Shown here one piece after another: positions 1 to 10,493 of a stretch of DNA of 30,227 nt. Below the pieces are notes generated by a model. The model saw only the letters and a list, made by a program, of their open reading frames with translations, was not told the DNA's origin and searched no databases. Position 1 is the stretch's first letter. Every line of letters begins with the position of its first letter. The position numbers were made by a program, and so were the translations under genes. This DNA comes from Lingula anatina (Eukaryota > Brachiopoda > Lingulata > Lingulida > Lingulidae): NCBI RefSeq assembly GCF_001039355.2, contig NW_019776015.1, positions 95,738 through 125,964 of the forward strand. The letters are read 5' to 3'.

Positions 1-489
1 ACCACTATTTATTTTTGAACAAACAAATTTAAAATTAGTCAACATATGTAATCTAATAGAATAAGTTGTTGCATATCAATATTCTATGAACAGAACTTTA
101 AAAGGAAATCACAATTCAATAACAGTTAAGAGTATGGAAATTCCATAAAACTTTTTGTAATAACTTAAAATTTATATGAACTTTGAACTTTGAATGACAT
201 CTATATTATATATATTATATATATTATTATATTCACTATAGTGATAAGAAAATCCAAAACACTGAAAATATTTTCTTAACAATATATACATCCGAGACTA
301 CTTGTACAACTATAATAAAAGTCAACACTAAAAAGGTCTTAATTTAATAACTTACTTTTGGCAAATTAAAAATTTTTATAAAGTCAACAAAATATTAAAA
401 ATCCACACAGTAAACAATGGCTTTTTACCACTGAAACGACTCAATTCATAAACATATTCACTTCCCATAGTACTTTAAAAAATACAGAG
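1..489 (-). other. 3' untranslated region and end of the ZCWPW1-like gene
   Basis: AT-rich sequence downstream of the TAA stop at 492-490. A minus-strand AATAAA is at 13-8, and a variant ATTAAA near 346-341 is another possible polyadenylation signal. I see no other gene. A TA/TAT-rich patch lies at about 198-232. Confidence 0.5.
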
Positions 490-3400
490 TTAATCCTCTA
501 TTTCAAATGGGTCAGACTCCTCTCCTTCATCGCCCTCGCTCTGACCTTGAGATGTCAAGGTCACAAGTTTATCACCGACATCTGACACTTGACCATAGAG
601 GCCCTCAACATGGATATCTGACATCCTCATATCCTCAATCCTGGGGTCAAGGTCATCATTATCTAGGTCAAGGTCAATACTATACTCATTATCCTGTGTA
701 TTTTTACATGATTTATTTTCTTTTTTTGGATTATTGAATGTACTTGACTCTTTTGATCCCTCTTGTGAATTGGTATCTTCAGGCAACTGAGTTGGATTCT
801 CATCAGGGCTGGCAGGTAGCTTTATACACTCTCCATTTGGTTCTTGGTCAAACGCATCAAAGACTGTGGCTTCTGGTTCAACTTTTACTCTCTGGTCTAC
901 TTTCTCATGGTGTTTAGAGCTTTTCTCTTCTGATTCAGACTTGGCAGCAGCATTTGTTGGCCACTTGGCTCCTGAGGGTGCTACAAACTTGTGTTTCTTT
1001 TTCTTCCTTCCCTTCACAATTTTCTCTTCCCTATGTTCTCCTTCTGTTTCTTCAGTGGAGGCCATGGTTTGATTTGGAACTAGAACAGCATCATTTTCTA
1101 CCTGTCTTCGAAGAGTAGGTTTCAGGAATGGCCTTTTTGTTTTGTGTGCAATTTTCTTTTTAGTTTTAGTCCAGGCTTTCTGGTTGGAAGTGTTTAAAGG
1201 CACTTCAGTCATGATGTTTTTCACAGGTCTAGCTTCAGCATGGGAAGTTTTCTCAAGTGAGGAAGAGTCATCATTTTCAACCTTGGATGTGTTTTCCTCA
1301 GACATCTTAGTTTTGGCATCACAATCTAAGTCATCACTACTGGTTTCAGTCGCCTCATCTTCCTCTGTCTTCCTATTATTATCACTTGCACCAGTTGTTT
1401 TGCAGATTTGGCTGTCATCACCATCATCTTGTGTCTCAACCTTCTCCATACATGCCTCAGTTGAGCTTTCCTCCATTTCTTCCTCCTGGGAGGCCTCCAT
1501 GGTGAACACATCAGGGTCAAACTCTGGCTTCTTTGCAGGAACCTTCTTGGAGGAGGCTTTCTTTCCTGAATCCTTCCTGCTGAATTCTGGAGCAGTTTTC
1601 TTGTTTGGAAAGGCGGTGGCAGCTTTGCAAGGTTTGGGAGCCTTGAAAGATGGTTTAACCTTGGTCTCCTTGACCTGAGACTTTGCTGTGTCAGCCACTG
1701 ATCCCAGCTGTGTATTGACGGACTGTTCATTCTTCTTCTTTCTCTTTTTCTGTTGCTTAACTGTTGTTGCAGAATCTGCAAAATAACAGTAATAATAGTA
1801 ACGACACGATTCACAGATACCATAGATTTTGTACTTCAAATTTAAGACTGTGGAGCCTCAAGGAATTCCACTCTATTTAAAAAAAGGGGCAATTCTACAA
1901 ACAAGTTGCAAAACAAATCCACTTAGGGGATGCTGAGTCTGAAAAACATCACAAAGTAAATAAGTTTTAGCTTTTTGTTTTGAGATTGGATTCTGAATTG
2001 CAATCCTGTACATGTGTTGTCATTTCTTGAAGTGTTTTCTTATGGGTGTTTAATTGTAGCGTGATAAAGAGTAGCTTTATGTGTGTCGTGTTATACATGT
2101 ATAATGTTGGCTATGCATGCCCAAAATGAAGAGAGCATTTTCTTCATTTAAATCCCACCTTGGTGAGACCTCTTCCTGTCAGGATTTTTGCTCTTCACAC
2201 TGCTGGATTTTGATTTCTTCTTTTTCTTTGGTGACACAGGGAATGGTTCGTACTGGTCTGATGATCAAAATAAATACATATAACTAGACAGCAAATCTGG
2301 CAAATGTACAGACATCAAATAGAAAAAAACTTTCGAGCATTTGCAGAAACAGGGATCAGAATATATACAAAACTAATGTATTTGCTTGACTTCAATGAAA
2401 GGGTTCTGTAATTGGCCCAGTGACAATGTATGTACCTGTGAAGCTCTCTTGACTGCACATCAATTCATCCAGCACCTGTTCCACATTGTCTAGTACATCT
2501 TGTGCTCCCTCCAACATCTCATCAAACTCCGAGTCCTCCAACCTGGGCACATCACCATGTCGCTTCTTAGAGCTTTTCCTTTTCATAGTTTCACTAGAAT
2601 CTATAAGAGATAATATGAATTTAAAAGCTTTTTAGATATTATATCTGAGAATTAGAGTCATTGTTTTTATAAATTCAATTTTAATTCTTTACATCACATC
2701 GATCCCTAGTGTTAACGGCATTTACAGCCAGAATTGTGCATTTGATTGTTTACTAATTTAACCATTAATTTCCAATTCATAATATCCACCTTGTTTTTCG
2801 TTTTATTAAGATTCACTGGTTAAAAAACTTTAAAATATTAACTCAGTACATATCACTTGTTTCCACCAGTGTGTAGTAACTTAATTTAAATAAACTTTTA
2901 AAATATTTTGATCATGAGTTGATAAAACCACACCTTGACTACAGGTGACAGATTCTGTACCCCAGTGACCAACAAACCTCCCAGCAAAGCCGTAGTCTGC
3001 CAGCCTCTCCTGTTGATATATATAATTATATAATATATTTAATATCAATATTATTAACTAAAGTAAATAAATAAAGGGGATTGAAGCCTCCTTGTAAATC
3101 ATGCAATAATATGAATATATTTATCCTGACACGTGTTAATGGGATCAATCATACCAATACAATTCAAAATAATGCACACAACTACGCACACTACAAACAC
3201 TATGCACTAAATGACTGGAAGCAGCAAGGCAACTGCCATCTAGAGCTGATAAAAGACTGTTATGAAATTGAACCTTAAAAAATTCTGAAAAGGACAGCGC
3301 CAAAGTCACACAGCTCTATATGAAGACCATATATACTAGTATGTTGTACAATGACCACACATCGGGAAGACTTTCATGCCCAGACTTATTACCTTAATAG

Positions 3401-6309
3401 ACTTCCCCAAAGCCTGAAGTGCCATCTCCTTGGCTCTGTTCACCTCCTTGGTGTAGTCATGACCCTTTATCCTGGGCTGATGGTGAACAATTGAGTATCA
3501 AAGATATTTATATATGAATGAATTATATTGAAAAATAAATAAATAAATAATATGTAATATTAACAAATTATGGCATGAGTTGGTTATCAATTAATCAGTA
3601 ATAATAATAAACAATTACGAAATATTAACATTCTAAACCTTGGAAGGTAAGAGAAACAATAAGTTTTTTTTTACTATCAAAATTATTTTTTAAGGTTCTA
3701 TTTCCAGGCAAGTGCACATGTCCAATTTACATGACACCATTGTACATGTATTTCACCTACCAGCCCAATTTCTGCCACACCCTCTTTCCCAGTGAAAGGC
3801 AACATTCTGGCAGCTTTTATCCAGGCTCTGGAGACCCTGGTGTCAAAGAACACCACGTGATAGTGGCTCTGGAATTAGAAATAAGTCACCTATTAACAGG
3901 TTTGTATAAAAGGTTCTATTTTATGCATTTTGACTATGGTAAATCTTAAATTATTTATCAAGTGTAACTGAAATCAGGTAAATATAGATGTAAAATCAAT
4001 TGAATTAATGGGTAGAAAAAAATACAGATTTTTAGCTAAAATAAAGTTTCTATGAAATTACTCACTGGCATCACTGAATTCTCCTCAACCTCGTAGAAAT
4101 CTTCATAATCTGGGTCCATTTCCACCATTCCTGGCCACCTAAAATATTAATATATTAGTTTTTGAAGTGATTTTGAAATTGAAAATCAACAATCATAAAC
4201 TCTTTTAACTTGATCATTCCAGTAATTTCCTAGAGAAGTTATGAATATCTAGCAGTTGTCAGTTTAGAGTTAATCAAATTAACAAGAAAGTATAACTGTA
4301 TTGATATAGTAACAATGAAGAATCTGGCCAATTAAATAATGAGTTGAAGCAAACTGAATTATTAGTTCCAGTTTTTGTTTGCACTAGATATTTTTCTCAA
4401 AAACTAATAAATCCAGAAGGCACTTTTTATTATAATTGTATACAGTGCTGAGGCATTCTGTTTTAAAGAAATTATTAAGAACTTATTATTAACTTATTAT
4501 TATTATTATTATTATTATAATTATTATAACCCTGTGCCTTGCTAGATCATCCCCTACCAAGGATATCCATCCATCTTACTCCAGACTAAGGAACCCTCTG
4601 TGTACTGAGTGAACTCGTAAGCAGCATCATCTTCATCATAATCTTCTTCCACCTTGTCACAGGCATTGTGCTCAGGATCTCAAGTGGGGAAAATTTAAAT
4701 ACTTTCAATGAATAAAACTTTGTTATTGATACTTTGTAAATTATCAGAAATGACTACATTCTGTGAGCCTGTTTTATTATTACTGCTGCAGTAAGCTATA
4801 ACAACTTACAAGAATGATTTTTGGACTAAAATACAACTCCAGTTGAAAAGCATTTTAATTTTTCTTGCAATAATTTAATTACCTGTATTCAAGAAACAGA
4901 ACCACTGGTCTGGTATCTGAGAGGGGTCAGTAATGTGGTGTAAATATCTCCACTTCATACAGCTGCTGGAACCACACTGCACCCACACACCTGAGACAAT
5001 GTACATCATAAAATATCCTGATATTATTTCTAATACGTACCCATGCAGATTACTTAAAGAGATAAAGAAAAGATCATCTGTATTCTCTGTAGACAGGCTG
5101 AATCTTCAAGAAGGAGAAGCAACTTCATAAACTACAGAAAAATTTAAGTCCAGTATTGGATTTTAAAAAAATCCCCACAAAAGTGTATTTTTTAAAATCC
5201 ATTTATTTTGGTACAATTTTTTTTATTTTTACAATGTATACTGATGTCAACAATTTTTAGTATAAATTCAAATCTTAAATGTCATATAATACCTCTCTCT
5301 TCTATCTCCCTGCATCTCATCTTATCTTTCAAAGAAACTTTTTGGACTTTTTTCCTTTTATGCTTTTTCTGTGACGCTTTGCTTCCTTCATCTGAAAAAA
5401 AAAAAAAATAAGTGGAAAAGTAAAAAAGAAAAAAAAAAAACTAGTTTCAGATAAATGCATACTTGTCAACAGTTTAACTCCAAATAATTTTGCTGACACG
5501 CCAGAGTTGATTTAACAGTTCAAAGAAGTCTATGAGACAGTCTATATGCATCTATAGTGACAGACATGCACCTTTTCTCTTTACGGAAAAAAAAATTCAA
5601 TTATAAATCAGAAAATGTGACGCAAAATTTAAAACTTGCACTGGTTATCAAAGAATTTTAACAAACACAAATACTTATCTACCATTCTTACATTTGGCAT
5701 TGGGGTTAACTAATCCATTTGGACTGTACTCTAGCTGCTTGGGTTGCAGGGTTTTCTTCTTCCCCTTTGAGGTAAGTTTTCCATTTTTCTTCCTTTTTCT
5801 CTCTGGCATGTTAACCACGGCTGTCTTTTGTTCGCTGTCACTACAGTCAGGAGTGATTTCATTGACTTCTTGCATTACTGCAGCTCTGATTAACATTCGG
5901 TAAGGATTGGGGTGATTTTATTTAATGAATAAGTAGGGTTTTCTTATTTGGATGTTTTGCCACTTAAAGGACAAATTATTTTTTGAAGAATAATTAACTT
6001 ATTAAAATATAATAGTATTGTAATTTTCCTATTTTGTTAAAACAAATGATTAAGAATATATTTTACTACCTTTCTGTTTCATTATGTATAAAAATTCAAA
6101 GTTACTTTAAAAGCCTGCTGATTGACACTGATAATAAAAATTATATTTTACATCAACATATATTATTCTGATTGATATATTGAGATACTGAATTTTTTAT
6201 CAGTTCAATATATCTCATGAACAATCTAATAGATACTATTACTGGCACAACATAGACTAGTTCTTGTTAAAAATCAGCAATTAAATAAATAAATAAATAA
6301 ATAAACAAA

Positions 6310-6368
<59 letters not shown>

Positions 6369-6443
6369 AAGATCATCTCATGAACAATCTAATAGATACT
6401 ATTACTGGCACAACATAGACTAGTTCTTGTTAAAAATTAGCAA

Positions 6444-6496
<53 letters not shown>

Positions 6497-7540
6497 AAAA
6501 GATCACCTGAGCTGATGTTCTAAGTTAAAGTCATCTGGACCCTCTCCCTGATGCTCCAATAGTCCATCCTCCCCTAGAGGATCAATATGTATCAGGTCCT
6601 CCCTCACCCCCATGGTGGCCACACCATTACTGTCCTCACCAGGGTCCAGTATGGGGGCTGGGATGTCCATCTGCTGCTGACCACTCCCTCCTCTACTGGT
6701 CAGTTTTGGGGAAGGGGTGACTTTGGCAGGGTGGCCAGTCTGTTTGTTGGAGGTGTCAAATGATTCACTCATGTCTTCATCTGAAATTATGTTCAATTTA
6801 TTTAATTCTATTTTACTTTTATATCATTTATTTTATTTTTATTTTATTTTTTTTTTTCATTTTATTTTAAAATCAATAATGATAATAAGTAATAAAAAAA
6901 AACTGGTCATAAAAAAATTATTATGGAGAGAAGATGTATCAGATAAAATAATTATGAGAATTAAACCTTTATATCTACTTTTTACTTCTTAACCAAGTTA
7001 TCTTTTATTCTACAAAATCCTACGTATAATTTAAAAGACATCTTTATATACAGAAGTATCACAACCTCTGTACAATTTAAACACGACATTTATATAGGAC
7101 TAGTGCTGTACCTGCCATCTCCAGAAGTGCATCAAAATCATCCAGTTCTAATTTCATTACTTTCTCCACTTCTGAAAATAATACAGAATTCTACTCAATT
7201 ATTTCTTAAATAGATCAATATATTCACAAAATTGATTAGTACCAGCTAGAAAATTTGAAAACACCAGCTCATGTTCTGCTCATGTTTCTCAAACTATCAC
7301 CCACTTTTATATTCATCCAGAGCTACGCCAACCTCATTCTTTGAGCTGCATGTTTTTTATCCCCTTTTATTGTAAATGTATCTGTCCCCCATTGTTTGAG
7401 CTTCATAATATAATATATGTACCTGCTTTCTTTTGGTCTTCTCCATCATTATCTAGAACTCTGGTGAGAACTGCTTCAAACACCTCCTCCCATTCCTCGT
7501 CTGTATAACTACGGCTAGGCACCGCAGAGGGACCCTGCAT

Positions 7541-7573
<33 letters not shown>

Positions 7574-9834
7574 CAATATATGCCATACTAAGCACCTAGG
7601 AGCCAACATACTTTGTAGAAAATCAAAAGTATTCATCAATTTTTCCAAACGAACCAAGCCCCTTTTTTTTTTTTTTTTTTTTGCATTTAGTGTTTTGGTC
7701 ACTGATCTTTTTTTTTAATATCTAAAAGCAATCATACATTCAGAAAATATCACATTACCTGAGCCTTTTTGGCTTTTTTAGGTCCATTACAGTCTGAAGA
7801 TATTGGTTTTGTTCCATCAGCATTGGCCTTTTTCAATTTATTTGACTCTGCATTCTTCTAAAAATAAAAAGACTTTCAATATGAAGCAATGAGGAGGTGA
7901 AAGAGATAAAAAGATGTTGACTGAACATTCAAAAACTTACCAGAGCCTGAAAAGAGGACTGGTGTTTTATTAAAAGACTTGCCCCTAAATAAAAAAGCAG
8001 CTTTCATCTGGGTCACCTAAAAAAAAAGTAATAGTAATGACGATGATAATAAATAGAAATTTAAAAATAAAATTCTCATACCATCCGTTTCTTTTTATTG
8101 CTCAGTTTGTCTTCATGATGTGCATGGTTTTCCTTTCCCTTGGTCTGCAAAAAAAAAAAATATATATATATGTATATATATATTAGCTTACTTTATATTA
8201 GATGTTATTAATTATTCCTTTATTATTCAACTGTAATATTCAAAAAAAGAAATTCATAAAAACAGAGAGACACTTTACATACATTAATAACAGCAACAAC
8301 AATAAAACACCTTCAAATTTTTAATTTTACAAGCGATATTAATTACCATTGGAGCTGGATATTTTGGTTTCATTTTCTTGGGGACTTTTGGAAATTTGGG
8401 CTGTGTCTCTGGTTTCAGTGGCACAGCAATGTTTTCTGTGGGGTCTGAGACAGCTTCTTTCTTCAGGTCTTTGTGCTCCTGTTCATCCTTTTTAATTTTT
8501 TCTTCCTAAAAATTTTAACCAAATTAATCTCTGCCCATACGGAATTTTATTCACATATTTTCAAAATTTTCCAGGTGTATTAATCCCTAAAAATCCTGGT
8601 GGATTCTCAATCATAAAAGAAGAACAAAATAGAGGCGTAAAACAAGAAATACAGGCGTACAGGAGGCGTATTCCTACATGCAACATTTTACAATATACAG
8701 GGGCGGATCCAGAGATATTTTCTGACAGTCTTCCAAATTATCTTTGTTGATCCAGCCTCCATTGTTGACTGTCTTCCGACAGAAAAAATTAGATACCTGT
8801 CAATGTAAACTTGAAAATCTGACCGTCTTCCGGAAGACCCAGAAGACGGCCTGAATCCGCCGCTGATATACATTGGTAAAACATCAAACATCAAATACAC
8901 AACACAAAAAGGAGCATATATATTTAAAATAAATCAAGAAGAGCTATGAATTTCTAAAAAAAAAAATACATCAAATTTTGAAACTGACTCTTTGTAAATC
9001 ATAATAACATTGCTGATGATGAATGATTATTATTGATTGGTTAAAATTAAGTGGAAATTTTCCTAAGCATAACTACAATTATTAACTGTACAATTTTAAT
9101 TCTCTTTTATACTCATTTATTTATTATTATATTATTTTGATTTTATTAATTAATTAATTAATTAATCTTTTATTATATTTTTTCTTTGCTTACCATTTCA
9201 TTCCCAATGTCATTGTGAGAACTTTGATTGCTGTGTGCCTCCTTTGCAATTTTGGGCTCTAAAATCCATTTCATGATTTGTTAATTTTACAAGTTTTTAT
9301 GAAAAAAATTATTTAAAAAAATAAATGCTTTTTTAAATATTCAAACATTGTTTTTGGTAATGCAGGGCCGTAGCCTGAGCAAAATGCCAGGGGGGGCAGT
9401 AAGCGGACACGAGGGGGCGAAGCCCCCGAGGGGGGAGGGGGTGTCCCCCTCCCTAGATTGTTGAATGATTGTCTAGTGGCCATGAGTGCATTTTCTCACA
9501 GAATTGATACCAAGTTTGCAATTATTTTTTTTTACCTTTGCGATTATTATTTATTTTATTTTTTTTGAACCTCAAATCCCAGGGGGGGCAGCTGCCCCCC
9601 CTGCCCCCCCGGAGGCTACGGCCCTGTAATGTAAAGATGTGCTTACACTTACTGTTGCATATTATGACTTACTGATACTCAATAATCTAGATTTTTCTCA
9701 GTTGATTAATTTTGGCACCACTGCAGCATTTTAATTGGAATTTTATTTGGAATAAAATAAATGAATAAATAAAAATAATAATAATAATATTGTACTTGTT
9801 TCTTACCTGTTTCTGAACTGGAGAAAGACGGCAT
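490..9834 (-). CDS. ZCWPW1: ZCWPW1-like CW zinc finger and PWWP domain histone reader, 20 exons
   Basis: Exons in transcript order: 9834-9807, 9258-9194, 8505-8347, 8144-8082, 7946-7941, 7857-7759, 7534-7423, 7171-7112, 6780-6507, 5885-5692, 5391-5293, 4990-4883, 4678-4558, 4138-4066, 3868-3761, 3476-3393, 3009-2934, 2600-2436, 2257-2159, 1775-490. All have AG/GT borders and join in one frame (3,279 nt, about 1,092 aa). The CW finger is at about residues 388-430: WVQC, SSCMKWR, PDQWFC and HNAC supply four zinc cysteines (392, 397, 418, 429). A PWWP domain follows directly (SLVWSKMDGYPWWPGMV, then YHVVFFDTRVSRAWI), in the order seen in vertebrate ZCWPW1. In mouse that protein binds H3K4me3 plus H3K36me3 at PRDM9-marked meiotic sites. 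The flanks are low-complexity, Lys/Glu/Ser-rich and probably disordered, with basic NLS-like runs; the last exon alone encodes 428 residues. Human ZCWPW1 is shorter (about 650 aa). The exon 10 donor could instead lie at 5683, and the 6-nt exon is tentative. Confidence 0.88.
4066..4990 (-). other. Exons encoding the CW finger and the start of the PWWP domain
   Basis: Exon 4990-4883 encodes most of the CW finger: its conserved Trp after the splice site, the CxxxxC pair and the WFC cysteine. Exon 4678-4558 completes it with the fourth cysteine (HNAC). That exon then runs through an acidic linker into SLVWSKMDGYPW. Exon 4138-4066 continues with WPGMV and an acidic loop, so the intron splits a Trp codon inside the PWWP signature itself. 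No zinc ligand or signature residue is missing. Confidence 0.88.
4491..4530. repeat. TTA microsatellite in an intron
   Basis: Uninterrupted TTA/ATT repeats just downstream (minus strand) of exon 4678-4558 of the ZCWPW1-like gene. Confidence 0.8.
6213..6500. repeat. Tandem duplication of about 163 bp carrying TAAA microsatellites
   Basis: A unit starting TCTCATGAACAATCTAATAG occurs at 6213 and again at 6376, almost unchanged for about 75 bp. Each copy runs into a TAAA/AAAT microsatellite (about 6279-6368 and 6443-6497). The second unit ends at the donor side of the exon 6780-6507. It lies in an intron of the ZCWPW1-like gene. Confidence 0.85.
7541..7573. repeat. TAAA microsatellite next to an exon
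   Basis: TAAA repeats immediately upstream (minus strand) of the acceptor of exon 7534-7423, so little polypyrimidine tract separates the microsatellite from the ATGCAG acceptor. Confidence 0.85.
7941..7946 (-). other. Candidate 6-nt microexon (Ala-Leu) of the ZCWPW1-like gene
   Basis: The six bases GCTCTG lie between a strong acceptor (CTCTTTTCAG) and a strong donor (GTAAGT) on the minus strand. Exons 4 and 6 on either side are both phase 0, so adding six bases or skipping them keeps the frame. A longer 76-nt reading of this region (8016-7941), using an upstream acceptor, would break the frame. This is inferred from splice signals only. Confidence 0.4.
8698..8865. mobile_element. 168-bp MITE with CAGGGGCGGATCCAG-type ends
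   Basis: The left end is CAGGGGCGGATCCAG; the right end reads CAGCGGCGGATTCAG on the other strand, so the termini are imperfect inverted repeats. Both flanks carry ATATA (8693-8697 and 8866-8870), a likely 5-bp target duplication. No coding capacity. The ends and short duplication suggest an hAT-like non-autonomous element; that assignment is inference. It sits in an intron of the ZCWPW1-like gene. The same left end recurs upstream of each sulfotransferase copy. Confidence 0.75.
9363..9626. mobile_element. 264-bp MITE with CAGGGCCGTAGCC inverted ends
   Basis: It starts CAGGGCCGTAGCC and ends GGCTACGGCCCTG, a perfect 13-bp inverted repeat. It is flanked by TAATG on both sides (9358-9362, 9627-9631). 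Subterminal G-runs and C-runs form further inverted repeats, making it far more GC-rich than its surroundings. Non-coding; probably hAT-like. It is inserted in the first coding intron of the ZCWPW1-like gene. Confidence 0.85.
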
Positions 9835-10493
9835 GGTTTCTCCCCAGAACTTTATTTTCAACAATATCTAAAAGAGAAATTTTCATATAAAATGTGGAGT
9901 GTAGATCAAACGTTTCTGAACACTGAAAAAAACTGTCGTCTGCATCGGTATTTTCTTTTTCCCGCCATCACAGAAAAACAATTGCAGATTGATGCAGACA
10001 TTTTGGGAACCTTGTTAAGAGAAAAATACAATGGCTTTTTCAGTTATTAATGCTTCTTCGATAACAAAACTCAAAAGCAAATATTTTAAAGAAAACAAAC
10101 ACTTTAATTCACCAAACCCGTTCATTCCAAAACTAGGTCAATAAAATATCCCACAATTCCACGGTGTGCGCGTGCGCACATCACAACGTGCTCTGTACGT
10201 CGAGGTGTGCTGGTCGAAGCGAGTCGAAGAGTAAAAAATCTCCAAAATTTTTATAATCTAACGGCGATTGAAGCTTTGTCAGGACAGTTTTCTTTAGGAT
10301 CGTGCTACATGCTCATAGTTGGACAATTACCTTCGCTGACTGTAGAGAAAACTGACTCGAAACTTTCATTGCTGAAAGTGGACCAAGGTTATTCACTGTA
10401 CGGTGCCCGGCCGCCAGGGGTCGCTAGTAGCGATGTAAACAACGTGGTTGGAAAACGATTCTAGAAAACTTTTTCCTCGGTTAAAAAGCAGCG
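9835..10493. promoter_or_regulatory. Head-to-head promoter region between the ZCWPW1-like gene and MePCE
   Basis: The two start codons face away from each other, 659 bp apart. The region from about 10160 is CpG-rich against an AT-rich background. It holds TGCGCGTGCGCA (10167-10178), close to the palindromic NRF-1 consensus. A CTCTTTTAG acceptor at about 9868 suggests a 5'-UTR intron of the minus-strand gene. Start sites are not visible, and no TATA box stands out. Confidence 0.6.
10433..10438 (+). promoter_or_regulatory. Start-stop upstream ORF (ATGTAA) in the presumed MePCE leader
   Basis: ATG followed directly by TAA, 56 nt before the MePCE start. An upstream ORF of 51 codons (10309-10464, ATG to TAG) overlaps it in another frame. 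Both matter only if transcription starts upstream of them, which the sequence does not show. Confidence 0.3.

Noticed and set aside
866-1678. Plus-strand open frames of 68 and 178 codons opposite the last ZCWPW1 exon
   Set aside because: They are mirror readings of a low-complexity Glu/Lys/Ser-rich exon; the minus-strand frame joins in phase with 19 upstream exons.
1326-1823. 165-codon minus-strand frame overlapping the last ZCWPW1 exon
   Set aside because: It is the other frame of the same exon, rich in Arg/Lys, with no splice support.
7941-8016. 76-nt exon reading VTQMKAAFLFRGK in the ZCWPW1-like gene
   Set aside because: It has splice signals, but its length is not a multiple of three and both neighbours are phase 0.
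10207-10464. 85-codon frame upstream of MePCE
   Set aside because: It begins with GTG and lies in the CpG-rich promoter or leader; no family resemblance. Only its internal ATG (10309) is kept as a possible upstream ORF.
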